From Campylobacter sp. RM6914 (GTDB lineage Bacteria > Campylobacterota > Campylobacteria > Campylobacterales > Campylobacteraceae): a DNA stretch of 64,000 nucleotides. A model generated the notes under the pieces. The model was not told the DNA's origin. It saw nothing but the letters and a program-made list of their open reading frames with translations, and ran no database searches. This document shows, piece after piece, positions 1 to 8,627 of the stretch (positions are counted from its first letter, which is position 1; each line of letters opens with the position of its first letter). The DNA lies in contig NZ_CP012545.1 of the NCBI RefSeq assembly GCF_004803835.1, positions 1,302,001 to 1,366,000 of the forward strand, in the 5' to 3' direction. A program made the translations under genes and the position numbers.

Positions 1-1096
1 ATGTGGGGATATTGAAACTCTCTCCGCTTCCGCCGTATGTATAGCCTATGACGGCAAAGAGTTCGGCATACTCTGATTTTACAAGGCTTCGTCCGTCGCA
101 AACAAGAAAACCCGAGGGCGTATGGCTTTCAGAACTCCAAAGCAGGTATGAGCCAATTTTGAGCCCGTCGCTTATTTCGGATTTTAGGGCGTATTCATTA
201 GCACTTACTCCGCCAAGTTTTGCACTATTAGTTGCCGTGGCGGTGATGTCTAGCTTTGTATCATCTGTTATCGTTATATCTTTAGTGCCGTCAAAAGCTA
301 CTCCGTTTATGGTTACGGGAGTTGCTAGTTTTGACGCACTTGCTGCATTTTCGTTTGAATCTAGCTTTTTGTCTAATTCATTTTGAACAGCTGTAGATAT
401 AGGTTTGTCTATATCCGGCGTATTATCTACCTTGTCTATGCCTAGAGTTGTTTTATTTGTCGAGGATGTAATTAGCTCGTTTGTTTTTGCGGAGCTATAT
501 ACCGTTGCTGCGCTTACCATATCATCATTTACTAGACCATTCGTGTTTATGCTGATCAGGTCTCGTAGCTCGTTTTCTACCCTTTCTTTGGTCGCAATGA
601 ATTCTTCTTTGCTTTCGTCGTATTGGGTTTTATTGTCGGTTATATCGGCGTTTAATTTGCTTATATCATTTCTTAAACTGATCGTGTCGTTAAATGCGAT
701 TAAAAATTCCTCTACTTTTTTATATATTTCCGTCTTAGTGCTATTTACCTCGACAGCCGTCGCACTATTTTCGTCGCTTATATCGTCTATGGTAGTTTTT
801 AGCTCGTTTAACCTATCAAGAAGAGGCGTAAACTCCGGGTAAGTGTTAAGAAAAACGGAATACTTAGAATTAAAGTCTGACGCTTGAACGTCTAGTGCCT
901 CTTTTGCAGCTAGAATATCTTGCTTTATGTTCGAGACATCATTTTTTGTTTTTGAGATTTGTGCCCCTATTGCCCTGACACTATCTAAGTTTATATTGTT
1001 TATTGCTTCTTCAAGCGACGTAAGCTCATTTAGTAAAAACTGCAAAGCTTCTAATTTTTCAGCCCCAAGTTTTAGTTCATAGATTGATGATGGCAT
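1..1096 (-). CDS. Phage tail fibre with collar domain (C-terminus cut by window edge)
   Basis: The minus-strand frame is open from an ATG at 1096 to the window edge, so the protein continues beyond the window. The first 180 residues or so look helical and coiled-coil-like. They are followed by a stretch reading AKLGGVSANEYALKSE and then a collar-type segment containing FLVCDGR and LFAVIGYTYGGSGESFNIPT. That is the pattern of phage tail-collar domains in receptor-binding fibres. The start overlaps the preceding gene's stop as TAATG. Being last in the morphogenesis unit fits a host-recognition fibre. The function is inferred from the motif, and the adhesive tip is not visible. Confidence 0.8.
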   Translation of the reverse strand, partial: MPSSIYELKLGAEKLEALQFLLNELTSLEEAINNINLDSVRAIGAQISKTKNDVSNIKQDILAAKEALDVQASDFNSKYSVFLNTYPEFTPLLDRLNELKTTIDDISDENSATAVEVNSTKTEIYKKVEEFLIAFNDTISLRNDISKLNADITDNKTQYDESKEEFIATKERVENELRDLISINTNGLVNDDMVSAATVYSSAKTNELITSSTNKTTLGIDKVDNTPDIDKPISTAVQNELDKKLDSNENAASASKLATPVTINGVAFDGTKDITITDDTKLDITATATNSAKLGGVSANEYALKSEISDGLKIGSYLLWSSESHTPSGFLVCDGRSLVKSEYAELFAVIGYTYGGSGESFNIPT

Positions 1097-1242
1097 TATT
1101 TATCCTTTTGTAGTCCGCTATTTTTTATTGTTTCTTTGGATGATATAAGTTTTTTGCTAATCTCTTTAAATATCTTTAGCAAATCTATTTTTGATAGTTT
1201 TTCTGCGTTTTTTAAAGCTGTTATAAAACCACTTTCATTCAT
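1096..1242 (-). CDS. Small phage protein, 48 aa
   Basis: A 48-residue lysine-rich ORF starts MNESGFITALKNAEKL and ends LQKDK. A start further upstream in the same frame is possible, but the ATG at 1242 has a GAGGAAA ribosome site just before it and overlaps the stop of the upstream gene by 8 bp. Its own stop shares a base with the tail-fibre start. This tight coupling supports a real gene between the connector-type gene and the fibre. I do not recognise the family. It may be a small chaperone or structural protein. Confidence 0.55.
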   Translation of the reverse strand: MNESGFITALKNAEKLSKIDLLKIFKEISKKLISSKETIKNSGLQKDK

Positions 1243-1615
1243 ATAGATTTCCTCTTCCATCGTTTGCGATATACTCTGAGATATTTTCAAGTGCCAAAGA
1301 TCTGTAAAACTCATCTTTATTGATGATAAAAGCCACGTAGTTTATGACCGCATAAGTTAGGCTCTCATCTATCATTATGTGTTCGTTCTCGTTGGCAAAA
1401 TTTGGTTTATCTGGGTAAGTTATATAAAAACCGTCCTCTAAGTGCCTATACACACGCCCACCTTGTTCGCCCCTTATTAGCTCACTAGGCACGCACTTAT
1501 TAGCCACATACAGCATAGCTTCTAAAAATATTTCAGAGAGTATCTCATCAGACGGCAAAGCCCTACCGCTCGCCGTCTTTATTTGTAAGATTTCCTTAGC
1601 TCTTACGCTAGTCAT
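1235..1615 (-). CDS. Phage structural protein, probably head-tail connector-like, 126 aa
   Basis: A 126-residue, mostly helical protein follows the major capsid gene with an ATGA overlap. Its size and position immediately after a capsid gene are typical of head-completion or connector proteins, but I see no diagnostic motif. The middle contains a run (GGRVYRHLEDGFYITYPDKP) that looks like beta strand, followed by an Ile/Tyr-rich helix. The assignment rests on context only. It could also be a tail adaptor. Confidence 0.5.
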   Translation of the reverse strand: MTSVRAKEILQIKTASGRALPSDEILSEIFLEAMLYVANKCVPSELIRGEQGGRVYRHLEDGFYITYPDKPNFANENEHIMIDESLTYAVINYVAFIINKDEFYRSLALENISEYIANDGRGNLYE

Positions 1616-2604
1616 ACTTGCTCGCTTTTTAGTCCCACACCGATAGCAAAGGCATTAGGGTTACGCACCTCTAGACAACACTCGGTGTAGTAGCGCTTTT
1701 GCTTTGCGGTTTTGCTTGTCGGAACATCCTCGATAGTAGTCGGAATAAATAGCCCGTTTTTCGCGTAGCTAAAATCCCCCGCGATTAGCACGTCAGCTAG
1801 CCCAAATTTACTACTTAAAAAGCGGTGCATTCTAAAATTGACTTTACCGAAATCAGTATCCAGGCTTACCACTTTTGCCTTTAGCGCGGTTTCGTTGCTA
1901 AATTGACGCGTTGCTAGCTTATTGATCGCGGGTTTTAGCGCAGCACCGATAAATATGTCTTTTGGTGTCGCCCCACTGTCCCAAATTTGCTGTAAAATTT
2001 GATGCAAAAGCGTCTCGTTAAGAACAACCGCGTCGCCTTTCCAATCCCCCGTGCTATCAAAAGCCAGCACATTGCCACGCTTGCCCCCACTAAATGTAGT
2101 TGCTCCATTTGCCACATAGTGGAACAACCCCGCCATTTCTCCTGCCTGCATATCTGTTCTTGCCGTAGACGCCTTGAACACGCTCTTTTTAACGTCTGCA
2201 TCGCGGCCCAAGCCAAGCAAGGCATACTCTATATCGAGTTTATGCTCTTTTGCCTTTTTTGTTGTTTCATGCTCTAGCTCTTTGCCACCGTAAGTTCTAG
2301 CTGTTTGCATGGTCTTTGATACGCTAATATCTGTTGTTAGGATTTGAGTATCGTTGCTTAGCGATACTTTTGTGCTTTTGCCATCTCCCGTGAAGTCACT
2401 TATCTCCACTTGAGCGTTTTTCTTTGGTGTACCGATAGTATCGGTTATCCAGCTATGCTTTATGCCTTTTACCGGACTTGTGCCGATTAGGCTTAGCATA
2501 GGTGTTTCGTCGGCACCTATCATTATGATTTTGTTGTAGACTGATGGAATTAGCCCCTCACGTTTGGTTGCGGGCGATTGATACCCTGTTGAAGTTATCG
2601 CCAT
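1612..2604 (-). CDS. Major capsid protein, SU10-type
   Basis: This 330-residue protein has the features of the SU10-like major capsid family of podoviruses. The N-terminal region reads PSVYNKIIMIGADETPMLSLIGTSPVKG and is followed by HSWITDTI. A helical stretch comes next (SKTMQTARTYGGKELEHETTKKAKEHKLDIEYALL), and the protein ends in a beta-rich part containing RKYYTECCLEVRNPNAFA-like sequence. It would form the icosahedral head shell. The ATG at 2604 has a clear AAGGAG site. It lies well downstream of the portal and scaffold-like genes, after the internal virion proteins, which is unusual gene order. Confidence 0.85.
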   Translation of the reverse strand: MAITSTGYQSPATKREGLIPSVYNKIIMIGADETPMLSLIGTSPVKGIKHSWITDTIGTPKKNAQVEISDFTGDGKSTKVSLSNDTQILTTDISVSKTMQTARTYGGKELEHETTKKAKEHKLDIEYALLGLGRDADVKKSVFKASTARTDMQAGEMAGLFHYVANGATTFSGGKRGNVLAFDSTGDWKGDAVVLNETLLHQILQQIWDSGATPKDIFIGAALKPAINKLATRQFSNETALKAKVVSLDTDFGKVNFRMHRFLSSKFGLADVLIAGDFSYAKNGLFIPTTIEDVPTSKTAKQKRYYTECCLEVRNPNAFAIGVGLKSEQV

Positions 2605-2653
2605 ATTTACTCCTTTTTTTAAAATTTGTTAAATTATGGCTTAAGTGGCTGTC

Positions 2654-2680
2654 TCAAATCCACCCTAATTTGGGAATTTT
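2654..2680. repeat. 27-bp direct repeat, copy 1
   Basis: The 27 bases starting TCAAATCCACCCTAATTTGG occur identically at 12900-12926 in the same orientation. This copy lies in the roughly 100-bp gap between the 559-aa gene and the capsid gene. No other copy was seen in the window. Confidence 0.85.
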
Positions 2681-2708
2681 GTATAAAATTTGACGGGTTT
2701 TGAAAGTT

Positions 2709-4388
2709 TTATCTTAAAAGCGTATCATCATTGCTCATCAGCGTCCCAGGTTCAAGCCCTATGTCGTATTCATCTTCTATTGTGTAGAATTTTCTAACTA
2801 TCACGTCCGAGTTTTCTTCTATCTCATCAAGCGATGAGTAGTTTTCATATTCGCCCTTTTGCGAATTATCAACCATGTCTTCATCGACATAGTTGTTGCT
2901 TTGCCTAAAAGCCCCGTTTATATCTTTGATAAGACCAAATCCTTTTGCCCCTATGCCTACTATATCAAGCGCCCTGGTAAGCCAGTTTTGACTTCTTGCA
3001 AATACATTTGCATGAAGTGCCTCGCTAAAGCTCATATGCATTACACTTTTTTGCCCAAATTGCGAGGCAACCTCTTTTGTTCCGCTATTTAAAACGCTAG
3101 AGCTTAAATTTGATCCTGCCGCGCTTGTCGCGCTTGTGCTACCGCCTACAGCCCAGCTTTGCACGGCTACTCCGTTGTATAGGCTAGCAGTTGTTGTTGC
3201 AGTCGCGCCCGTTCCTCCGCTTGCGCTAATGGTTTGAGACGGTAGTGTTGAAGCCGCCGCAGTTTTTGCCCCGGATGAGAAAAATGCATTGATTGAAGCA
3301 CCAAGAGAAAAAACTACTCCTATGATACCTATTTTTTTGCCCAGCCTCATTCCTCTTTGCGAATTTGATCCAATCCCCATCAAGGCTACACCAACACTGA
3401 TCGCGCTCAGTCCTATCCCAAGCGCCGTAGCTATGCCTACTATGCCACTACCGGCAGCTACTCCAAAGGCAGACGCACTAACACTAGCCACGGCTGAAGT
3501 GGCGCTACTTGCAGCCACACTAGCGGCGCCGGCAGTCATAATGGTAGCTGCCATAATGATTATCGCTCCTATAGGTGCGAGTATACCAAGGCCTTTGTTT
3601 TCTTTGATGATGAGTGTGTAGTTTTTGCTCCATTCATCAACCCATGTTCTTACGCTCATCACGGGATGATTATTTTTTTCATAAAAAATCGGCATAAAAA
3701 ACACTATAGCATCGTGATACTCATACCCCATACCATTATCGCCGCCGCGACCTGTTACATATGGTGGTATGTATACGATAGCATATCCGTCAGCCAAAAA
3801 CCATGCATATCCGCCGCTATCTATAGGGTATATCCTTTTGATTTCTGTCCAACTATTTTGCATGATCGGATCATTGAAATTATATGTTTTACCTTTGTAT
3901 ACATAGCCGGCATAATCCTTGCTTGTGGCAATTATTTTTACTTCCGTGCCGACTTCATACCCGTCATTATTTACGATGCTACTTGTCTGTGTCCATTCGT
4001 ATATACTCTGTTTGAGTGTTACCCCCGGTATGCTACTTCTTTGATTTGTGACGATATTTACCGTATCGTGATATATCCCATCTTTTGGGTTGCCATTATA
4101 GGGCTTGTATGGATTTTGTCCTACAAAAAGCTGATTCAGCCCTAGGTCATACCCGCTATCTTTATTGTATGGATTTCTGCTTGGCGTTTTTATGTCATAC
4201 CTTAAATAAAAATACGCCTCTTCACCATTTGGCAGCGCTCCCCTTATTTTATCAAACGCTCTTGCTTTGCGAAGTAGTTGCAGATGTAGGAGTTCTAGTA
4301 TCTTTGTAGCTGAGCGCGTCTTGCTAAATAGTATGTTTTTTGTTTGCTCAACAAGATCGCCGATGGGGCGATATAAGTGCTTTGTCAT
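2709..4388 (-). CDS. Phage virion protein with hydrophobic core, 559 aa, function unknown
   Basis: I do not recognise a named family. Residues 1-260 or so are soluble, aromatic- and Gly/Tyr-rich (for example GRGGDNGMGYEYHDAIVFF). Residues 265-370 form a long Ala/Gly/Ile/Val-rich segment that could cross membranes several times, and the last 190 residues are Ser/Thr/Ala-rich and polar with an acidic tail. Such hydrophobic Gly/Ala-rich stretches occur in proteins ejected with phage DNA to make a channel in the cell envelope. It sits between the internal-virion cluster and the capsid gene. Virion or ejection function is inferred from context. AAGGTAAGCG precedes the ATG at 4388. Confidence 0.5.
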   Translation of the reverse strand: MTKHLYRPIGDLVEQTKNILFSKTRSATKILELLHLQLLRKARAFDKIRGALPNGEEAYFYLRYDIKTPSRNPYNKDSGYDLGLNQLFVGQNPYKPYNGNPKDGIYHDTVNIVTNQRSSIPGVTLKQSIYEWTQTSSIVNNDGYEVGTEVKIIATSKDYAGYVYKGKTYNFNDPIMQNSWTEIKRIYPIDSGGYAWFLADGYAIVYIPPYVTGRGGDNGMGYEYHDAIVFFMPIFYEKNNHPVMSVRTWVDEWSKNYTLIIKENKGLGILAPIGAIIIMAATIMTAGAASVAASSATSAVASVSASAFGVAAGSGIVGIATALGIGLSAISVGVALMGIGSNSQRGMRLGKKIGIIGVVFSLGASINAFFSSGAKTAAASTLPSQTISASGGTGATATTTASLYNGVAVQSWAVGGSTSATSAAGSNLSSSVLNSGTKEVASQFGQKSVMHMSFSEALHANVFARSQNWLTRALDIVGIGAKGFGLIKDINGAFRQSNNYVDEDMVDNSQKGEYENYSSLDEIEENSDVIVRKFYTIEDEYDIGLEPGTLMSNDDTLLR

Positions 4389-4405
4389 ACGCTTACCTTA
4401 CAAAT

Positions 4406-4975
4406 TCATGGCGTAATTTTATCTATTGCGTTCAAAGCCTTTGTCGTCATGTCAGTAGGAGGGACAAGCCCGCCCGCCGTATATCCAAAAACAACGTCTT
4501 TTAGTATCGTGGCTTCTTGAATTCTTAATTTGTCGTCATAGTGTCTGATTTCTCTCTCTATCGCCTCTATGCTTTTTTCTTCTTTTTTCTTTTGAGCATC
4601 GAGCAGGTTTGTTCTTGCCTCATTAAAGGTTGCCTCTTTGTCGGCTAAAAGCAGTCTTTTTTCGGCAAGCTCCAGCTCTTTGGCTTTTAGGGCAAGGTCT
4701 ACCTTTAGATTTTGTGCCTCTTGTTCCAGCCTTTCGTGTTCCACTAGGATTTGTAGTGCTATTTGCTGGCTCGAGGTGGTTACTGTTTGCGTCATCGCCA
4801 CAAGGGCGTTGCACATAGTTTCAAAGTATTTTTCGTTTTTGAGCCCAAACTCATCGTGGTATTTTTTGAGCTCTACTGTAAATTTATCATACGGAGTGCC
4901 ACTATCCATAGTGTTGGCTAAAACCTGCGTGTATATCTCGCCGTATGCTTTCTTTCTCTCATCCATTGTTGCCAT
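4406..4975 (-). CDS. Coiled-coil phage protein, 189 aa
   Basis: A 189-residue, almost wholly helical protein. Residues 70-145 or so are a strong Glu/Lys/Leu coiled coil (EHERLEQEAQNLKVDLALKA and onward). The last 35 residues are more hydrophobic (VVFGYTAGGLVPPTD). It starts 2 bp after the large virion protein and is probably translated with it. It could be an internal virion protein, tail adaptor or chaperone. No family is recognised. Confidence 0.5.
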   Translation of the reverse strand: MATMDERKKAYGEIYTQVLANTMDSGTPYDKFTVELKKYHDEFGLKNEKYFETMCNALVAMTQTVTTSSQQIALQILVEHERLEQEAQNLKVDLALKAKELELAEKRLLLADKEATFNEARTNLLDAQKKKEEKSIEAIEREIRHYDDKLRIQEATILKDVVFGYTAGGLVPPTDMTTKALNAIDKITP

Positions 4976-4976
4976 T

Positions 4977-7900
4977 TTAGCTGCCTTTCTTTTTTAAATT
5001 TTCTTTTATTCTTTTGATAGAGGCGTTTAGGATACTGACTTTGCTACTCACGCTTATATCTTTGCTTTCTAGCGTCTTTTGCATTATCTCGCCGATTTTT
5101 GGGTTGTCGTTCATCTTTGAAATTCTTTTTATTGCTTCATCTTTCGGTAATTGTGGTATAATGTCGTTAGACTTTGCAGAACGTGATTTATCACCAGCCT
5201 TGCTCAGCGATTCTTTATCGGACTGAGGTGTAGAGTGCGGCGCCTCTACCTGCAAAGGTTGATTGTTTTTTTGTAGCCTAGATAGCTCATTTTTATTTGA
5301 GCTGGTTGTTGCGTGTCCTATTTTGCCACTTTCTTTTACTACTGCTATTTTCCCAATCTTGCCATTGTTAAGTTGTTTTGCTATTAAAGCCATATCATCA
5401 TTGTTATTCTTAAAAAAATGTGTCGGATTATCCTTTATCTCTTTTATTAGCCTAAACACATCAGCCTCACTTTTAAACATTTCAGGGTGTTTTATGGCTA
5501 GGCTTTTTAAGTTTGCTACCCACTCATCATTTAACACACCACTTAAGTCATTTATCCATTTTTCTGGCTCAAATTTTTGCTCGGCGTATTGATACTCTTT
5601 GCCCCTACTAATTTCTGCGAAATTTTGACTAGTATCCTGTGCTTTTAAAAACGCATTTAGCCCCTCTTTTGTTGCACTCTTTAAAGATTTTTTGCTTTTA
5701 ATTTCACTTTGTGGTATAATACTTCTATCAGCATCTAGCCTTTTAGCTGTTTGTGGGACACCTTGGCTAGTGGGTGCGTTCCCACCCCATACAATATCTC
5801 CTTTTAGTATATTTTTTAAGTCGGTATTTTTTATTGGTGTTGCCGTTATCCCTATAAAATTCCCTTTATCGTCCTCTACAACACTTAAAAATTTTACAAC
5901 CTTGTCTTTACTGTCTACAAAAGTTTTAACAAATCTGTATCTGTCGCCATCTTTTACTATAAACAAAGGGTCTTCTAGCGTTGGCTTTACTAGATTAATA
6001 TACTCTATCCTTCTTTCAAAATCCGATTTATCGGCTAAGTGATTTAACATCTTTACAAATGAAATCTTACTCTCAAAGATAGGTGTTTTTATGGGCTTCG
6101 AAAAGTCCCTAACGACCCCTAAAATATCAGCCTTAGGGTCTAGTTTTAAAGCCCATTCTTTGTTTTTTGATACATCTTTTACAATTTGCTTTATGTGTTC
6201 CTCGTTTAACCTAGATGCCTCTTGTATTCTTCCGCCAAGCTCATCTTTTACCGCCTTTGTCATAGCCTCAGCCATTTCATCGCTTGCGCCGCTTCTTTTT
6301 ACGGCTTGTTTGAAGTATCCCAAGTCTTGATTTGCCTTTAAAGCCTTAAATCCCTCTTTCAAGTGATATTCAAAAGCTCCGTCATCGCCCCATTTGCCTA
6401 TGTATTTAAAGACCGATTGTTTTAGTTTGTTTATAGCCACGGACTTAAGCATCCCCTCGGGGGTTTGAGCGATACCCGGGCGAGGTCTTGACGGGGCGAT
6501 AAATTCCTTTTCAATATGGTTAAATATCGTAGCAAAGTCGCCCCTAGCATTTGCAAGATTTATCAAAGCGTCTTTTATATCTTGTGCTTCTTTGCTCTTA
6601 AAATTTATTTTTTGTAAATCCTCTTTTAGCCCGATACCATCTAGTAGTTCCGTTGGGTTTAGCTTGCCTCTTGTCGCTATGCGTGAGTCAAACAACGCCG
6701 TTAAAAGCTCAGTTTCAAATTTGGCTAGTTCGTCCTTGTTTAGCTCTTTTGTAAAAGCGTGCAAAACGTCCGCTTGTGATTTTTCGGCATCAAACACGGC
6801 TTTTAAAATCTCATCACTACTTGCGTTACCGTCAATTATCTTTTTTAAAAGCGGATTATCTTGTAAGTTTTTCATAGCGGAATATTTATTTAAAGCTTCT
6901 TTGTAGTAAGACTTTAGCCCGCTATCGCCTATAAGGTTATCTATCGCATTATCTATCACTTTACCAACCGAGGCTGTATCGATAATGGTGTTATAGGAGG
7001 GGTTTTTATTAAATATCCTTTGCGCATATTGATTAAAGTCCGTCTTTAGTTTTCTTAGCTCGTCAAAACTAAGTGGTATATCTTTTAATGTTTCTAGGCT
7101 TTCGATTAGCTGTGACGCCTCAGGCGACTTTGCGTCAAAGGTATTCATCCCTTTTAGCATTGCGCTTTTTGCCTCGTCTATCGCATTTGCGTTTAGCGTT
7201 GTGGTTTTACCTTGCATGGCTTGTGATATTTCTTGTTCCGCCCTTCCAAAGTCATCGCCTACTCTTGCGTAGTAGTCTTTAAAATTTTGACTTAGCTCGC
7301 CCTTTACGCCTTTTGGGAGAACCTCTCTTACGGCATTTACGTCAGATTGTGCTAAATCCGCTAAATTTCTAGCCCCTTGCCCTGTCGCATCGCCCCTTAG
7401 TGCGTTTATGACACGCCCAGTCATCTTGCTATCACTTAGCGACAAATCCACCAGTTCGCTTTGCGCAGCATTTACGCCCTTTGCATTATTTATAGCATTT
7501 GAAACATCATCTAGTTTTAGTTTTTGAGCTGTGCTAGCTAGGTGTTCCTTTATAAAATTTATCGGCTTATTTAATACTCTTATATCGGTAAAGTTGCCGT
7601 TATCTACATTGTATCCACCGACATTCTTAGCATTTTGTTGCATTAGCTCAGCCTCATCGCCCGCTATCGCTTTGGCTATGTTTTTCGCACCGCTTACGTT
7701 CGCACTAGGCAGCCCCTTTATTGTATCCTTAGCTACTCCGACAATTCCAAAATCACTAAGTTTTGAGGCTAAATCAAGTCCTTTATTGGCTACTATCTTT
7801 GCGGGTTCTTTTAGCACTTTTGCACCAGCACCCACTCCCATTAGTGCGCCGCCCGCCGCCAAATCATCGCTAGCGCCCTCTAACGCACGCATTAAAAGAG

Positions 7901-8627
7901 CTTGCGGGTCTATTTTTTCATTTATATTCTCAGCTCTATTTGCATAGTCTATACCAGCTCCCGCACCAGAGCCAAGCGCACTTGATAGCATTTTTACAGG
8001 GACGCCGCCCGGCAATAATGCACCGGCAGCCCCTCCCATTATTTCGCCCTTGTTTGCCGATATTTGATTTGTAAAATTTGGTGTAGCATCTAGCGTGTGT
8101 ATTTGTCCGTTTTCACCGGTTTTACCAAAGTATATTTTATCGCCCTCTATTATTGCACCTAAATCATACCCACGATCTTTGGCTAGCTTATCATAGGTTT
8201 GTGCTAGCCTCTCATTGTTTGCCGCCCTACTCTCATCACTTTGTGCTAGTGTTTTTATAAGCCCTTGGGTGTTTTGTGCTCTTGCAATGTCGCTTTTTAT
8301 CTTATCGGCATCGCTAGCCCCCGTGCCATAGTCGCCAAATACGCTATCTTCCCATATTGAATTAGCCGTGCGTTTCACGCCTTTGCCAAAACTTTTTACG
8401 CCCTCGCCAAAGTCTTTTGCAACCGCTATTGCATTTTCTACAAAGCCGTCCGGTGCCTTAGGTTTATTACTGACGATTGGCGCACTTGGTATAGGTTTGC
8501 CGTCTATGCCTAAATTTTGACTTTTAAAGTATTCTTTTTTAGCATACTCTTTTATTTGCAAAGGGGTTAGCCCTTGGCTTGTTAGCTCATTTATTTTATC
8601 TTGCCCTAAAAAACTTCTTGCGTTCAT
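4977..8627 (-). CDS. Giant internal virion/polyvalent-type protein with nuclease-like C-terminal domains, 1216 aa
   Basis: The ATG at 8627 overlaps the previous stop as TAATG; an upstream TTG is less likely. Residues 190-300 include Gly/Ala-rich, membrane-active-looking segments. The middle is long helical coiled sequence. Residues of about 850-950 (LEDPLFIVKDGDRYRFVKTF then FLSVVEDDKGNFIGIT) and about 1005-1125 (KHPEMFKSEADVFRLIKEIK then GKIAVVKESGKIGHATT) resemble the Barnase/EndoU/ColicinE5-RelE-like nuclease folds (PBECR/DUF3519 type) often carried on injected phage polyvalent proteins. Position after the scaffold-like genes and size suit an ejected internal virion protein. The nuclease assignment comes from remembered family patterns and was not tested. 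Confidence 0.6.
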   Translation of the reverse strand: MNARSFLGQDKINELTSQGLTPLQIKEYAKKEYFKSQNLGIDGKPIPSAPIVSNKPKAPDGFVENAIAVAKDFGEGVKSFGKGVKRTANSIWEDSVFGDYGTGASDADKIKSDIARAQNTQGLIKTLAQSDESRAANNERLAQTYDKLAKDRGYDLGAIIEGDKIYFGKTGENGQIHTLDATPNFTNQISANKGEIMGGAAGALLPGGVPVKMLSSALGSGAGAGIDYANRAENINEKIDPQALLMRALEGASDDLAAGGALMGVGAGAKVLKEPAKIVANKGLDLASKLSDFGIVGVAKDTIKGLPSANVSGAKNIAKAIAGDEAELMQQNAKNVGGYNVDNGNFTDIRVLNKPINFIKEHLASTAQKLKLDDVSNAINNAKGVNAAQSELVDLSLSDSKMTGRVINALRGDATGQGARNLADLAQSDVNAVREVLPKGVKGELSQNFKDYYARVGDDFGRAEQEISQAMQGKTTTLNANAIDEAKSAMLKGMNTFDAKSPEASQLIESLETLKDIPLSFDELRKLKTDFNQYAQRIFNKNPSYNTIIDTASVGKVIDNAIDNLIGDSGLKSYYKEALNKYSAMKNLQDNPLLKKIIDGNASSDEILKAVFDAEKSQADVLHAFTKELNKDELAKFETELLTALFDSRIATRGKLNPTELLDGIGLKEDLQKINFKSKEAQDIKDALINLANARGDFATIFNHIEKEFIAPSRPRPGIAQTPEGMLKSVAINKLKQSVFKYIGKWGDDGAFEYHLKEGFKALKANQDLGYFKQAVKRSGASDEMAEAMTKAVKDELGGRIQEASRLNEEHIKQIVKDVSKNKEWALKLDPKADILGVVRDFSKPIKTPIFESKISFVKMLNHLADKSDFERRIEYINLVKPTLEDPLFIVKDGDRYRFVKTFVDSKDKVVKFLSVVEDDKGNFIGITATPIKNTDLKNILKGDIVWGGNAPTSQGVPQTAKRLDADRSIIPQSEIKSKKSLKSATKEGLNAFLKAQDTSQNFAEISRGKEYQYAEQKFEPEKWINDLSGVLNDEWVANLKSLAIKHPEMFKSEADVFRLIKEIKDNPTHFFKNNNDDMALIAKQLNNGKIGKIAVVKESGKIGHATTSSNKNELSRLQKNNQPLQVEAPHSTPQSDKESLSKAGDKSRSAKSNDIIPQLPKDEAIKRISKMNDNPKIGEIMQKTLESKDISVSSKVSILNASIKRIKENLKKKGS

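Noticed and set aside
3666-4145. Long plus-strand ORF with membrane-like sequence
   Set aside because: It is antisense to the 559-aa virion gene, has no ribosome site, and its hydrophobic residues follow from the opposite strand's codons.
5014-7947. Several plus-strand ORFs of 60-140 codons
   Set aside because: All lie opposite the giant virion protein in mirrored frames, are Ser/Phe/Leu-rich as expected for antisense of Lys/Glu-rich helices, and lack start signals.
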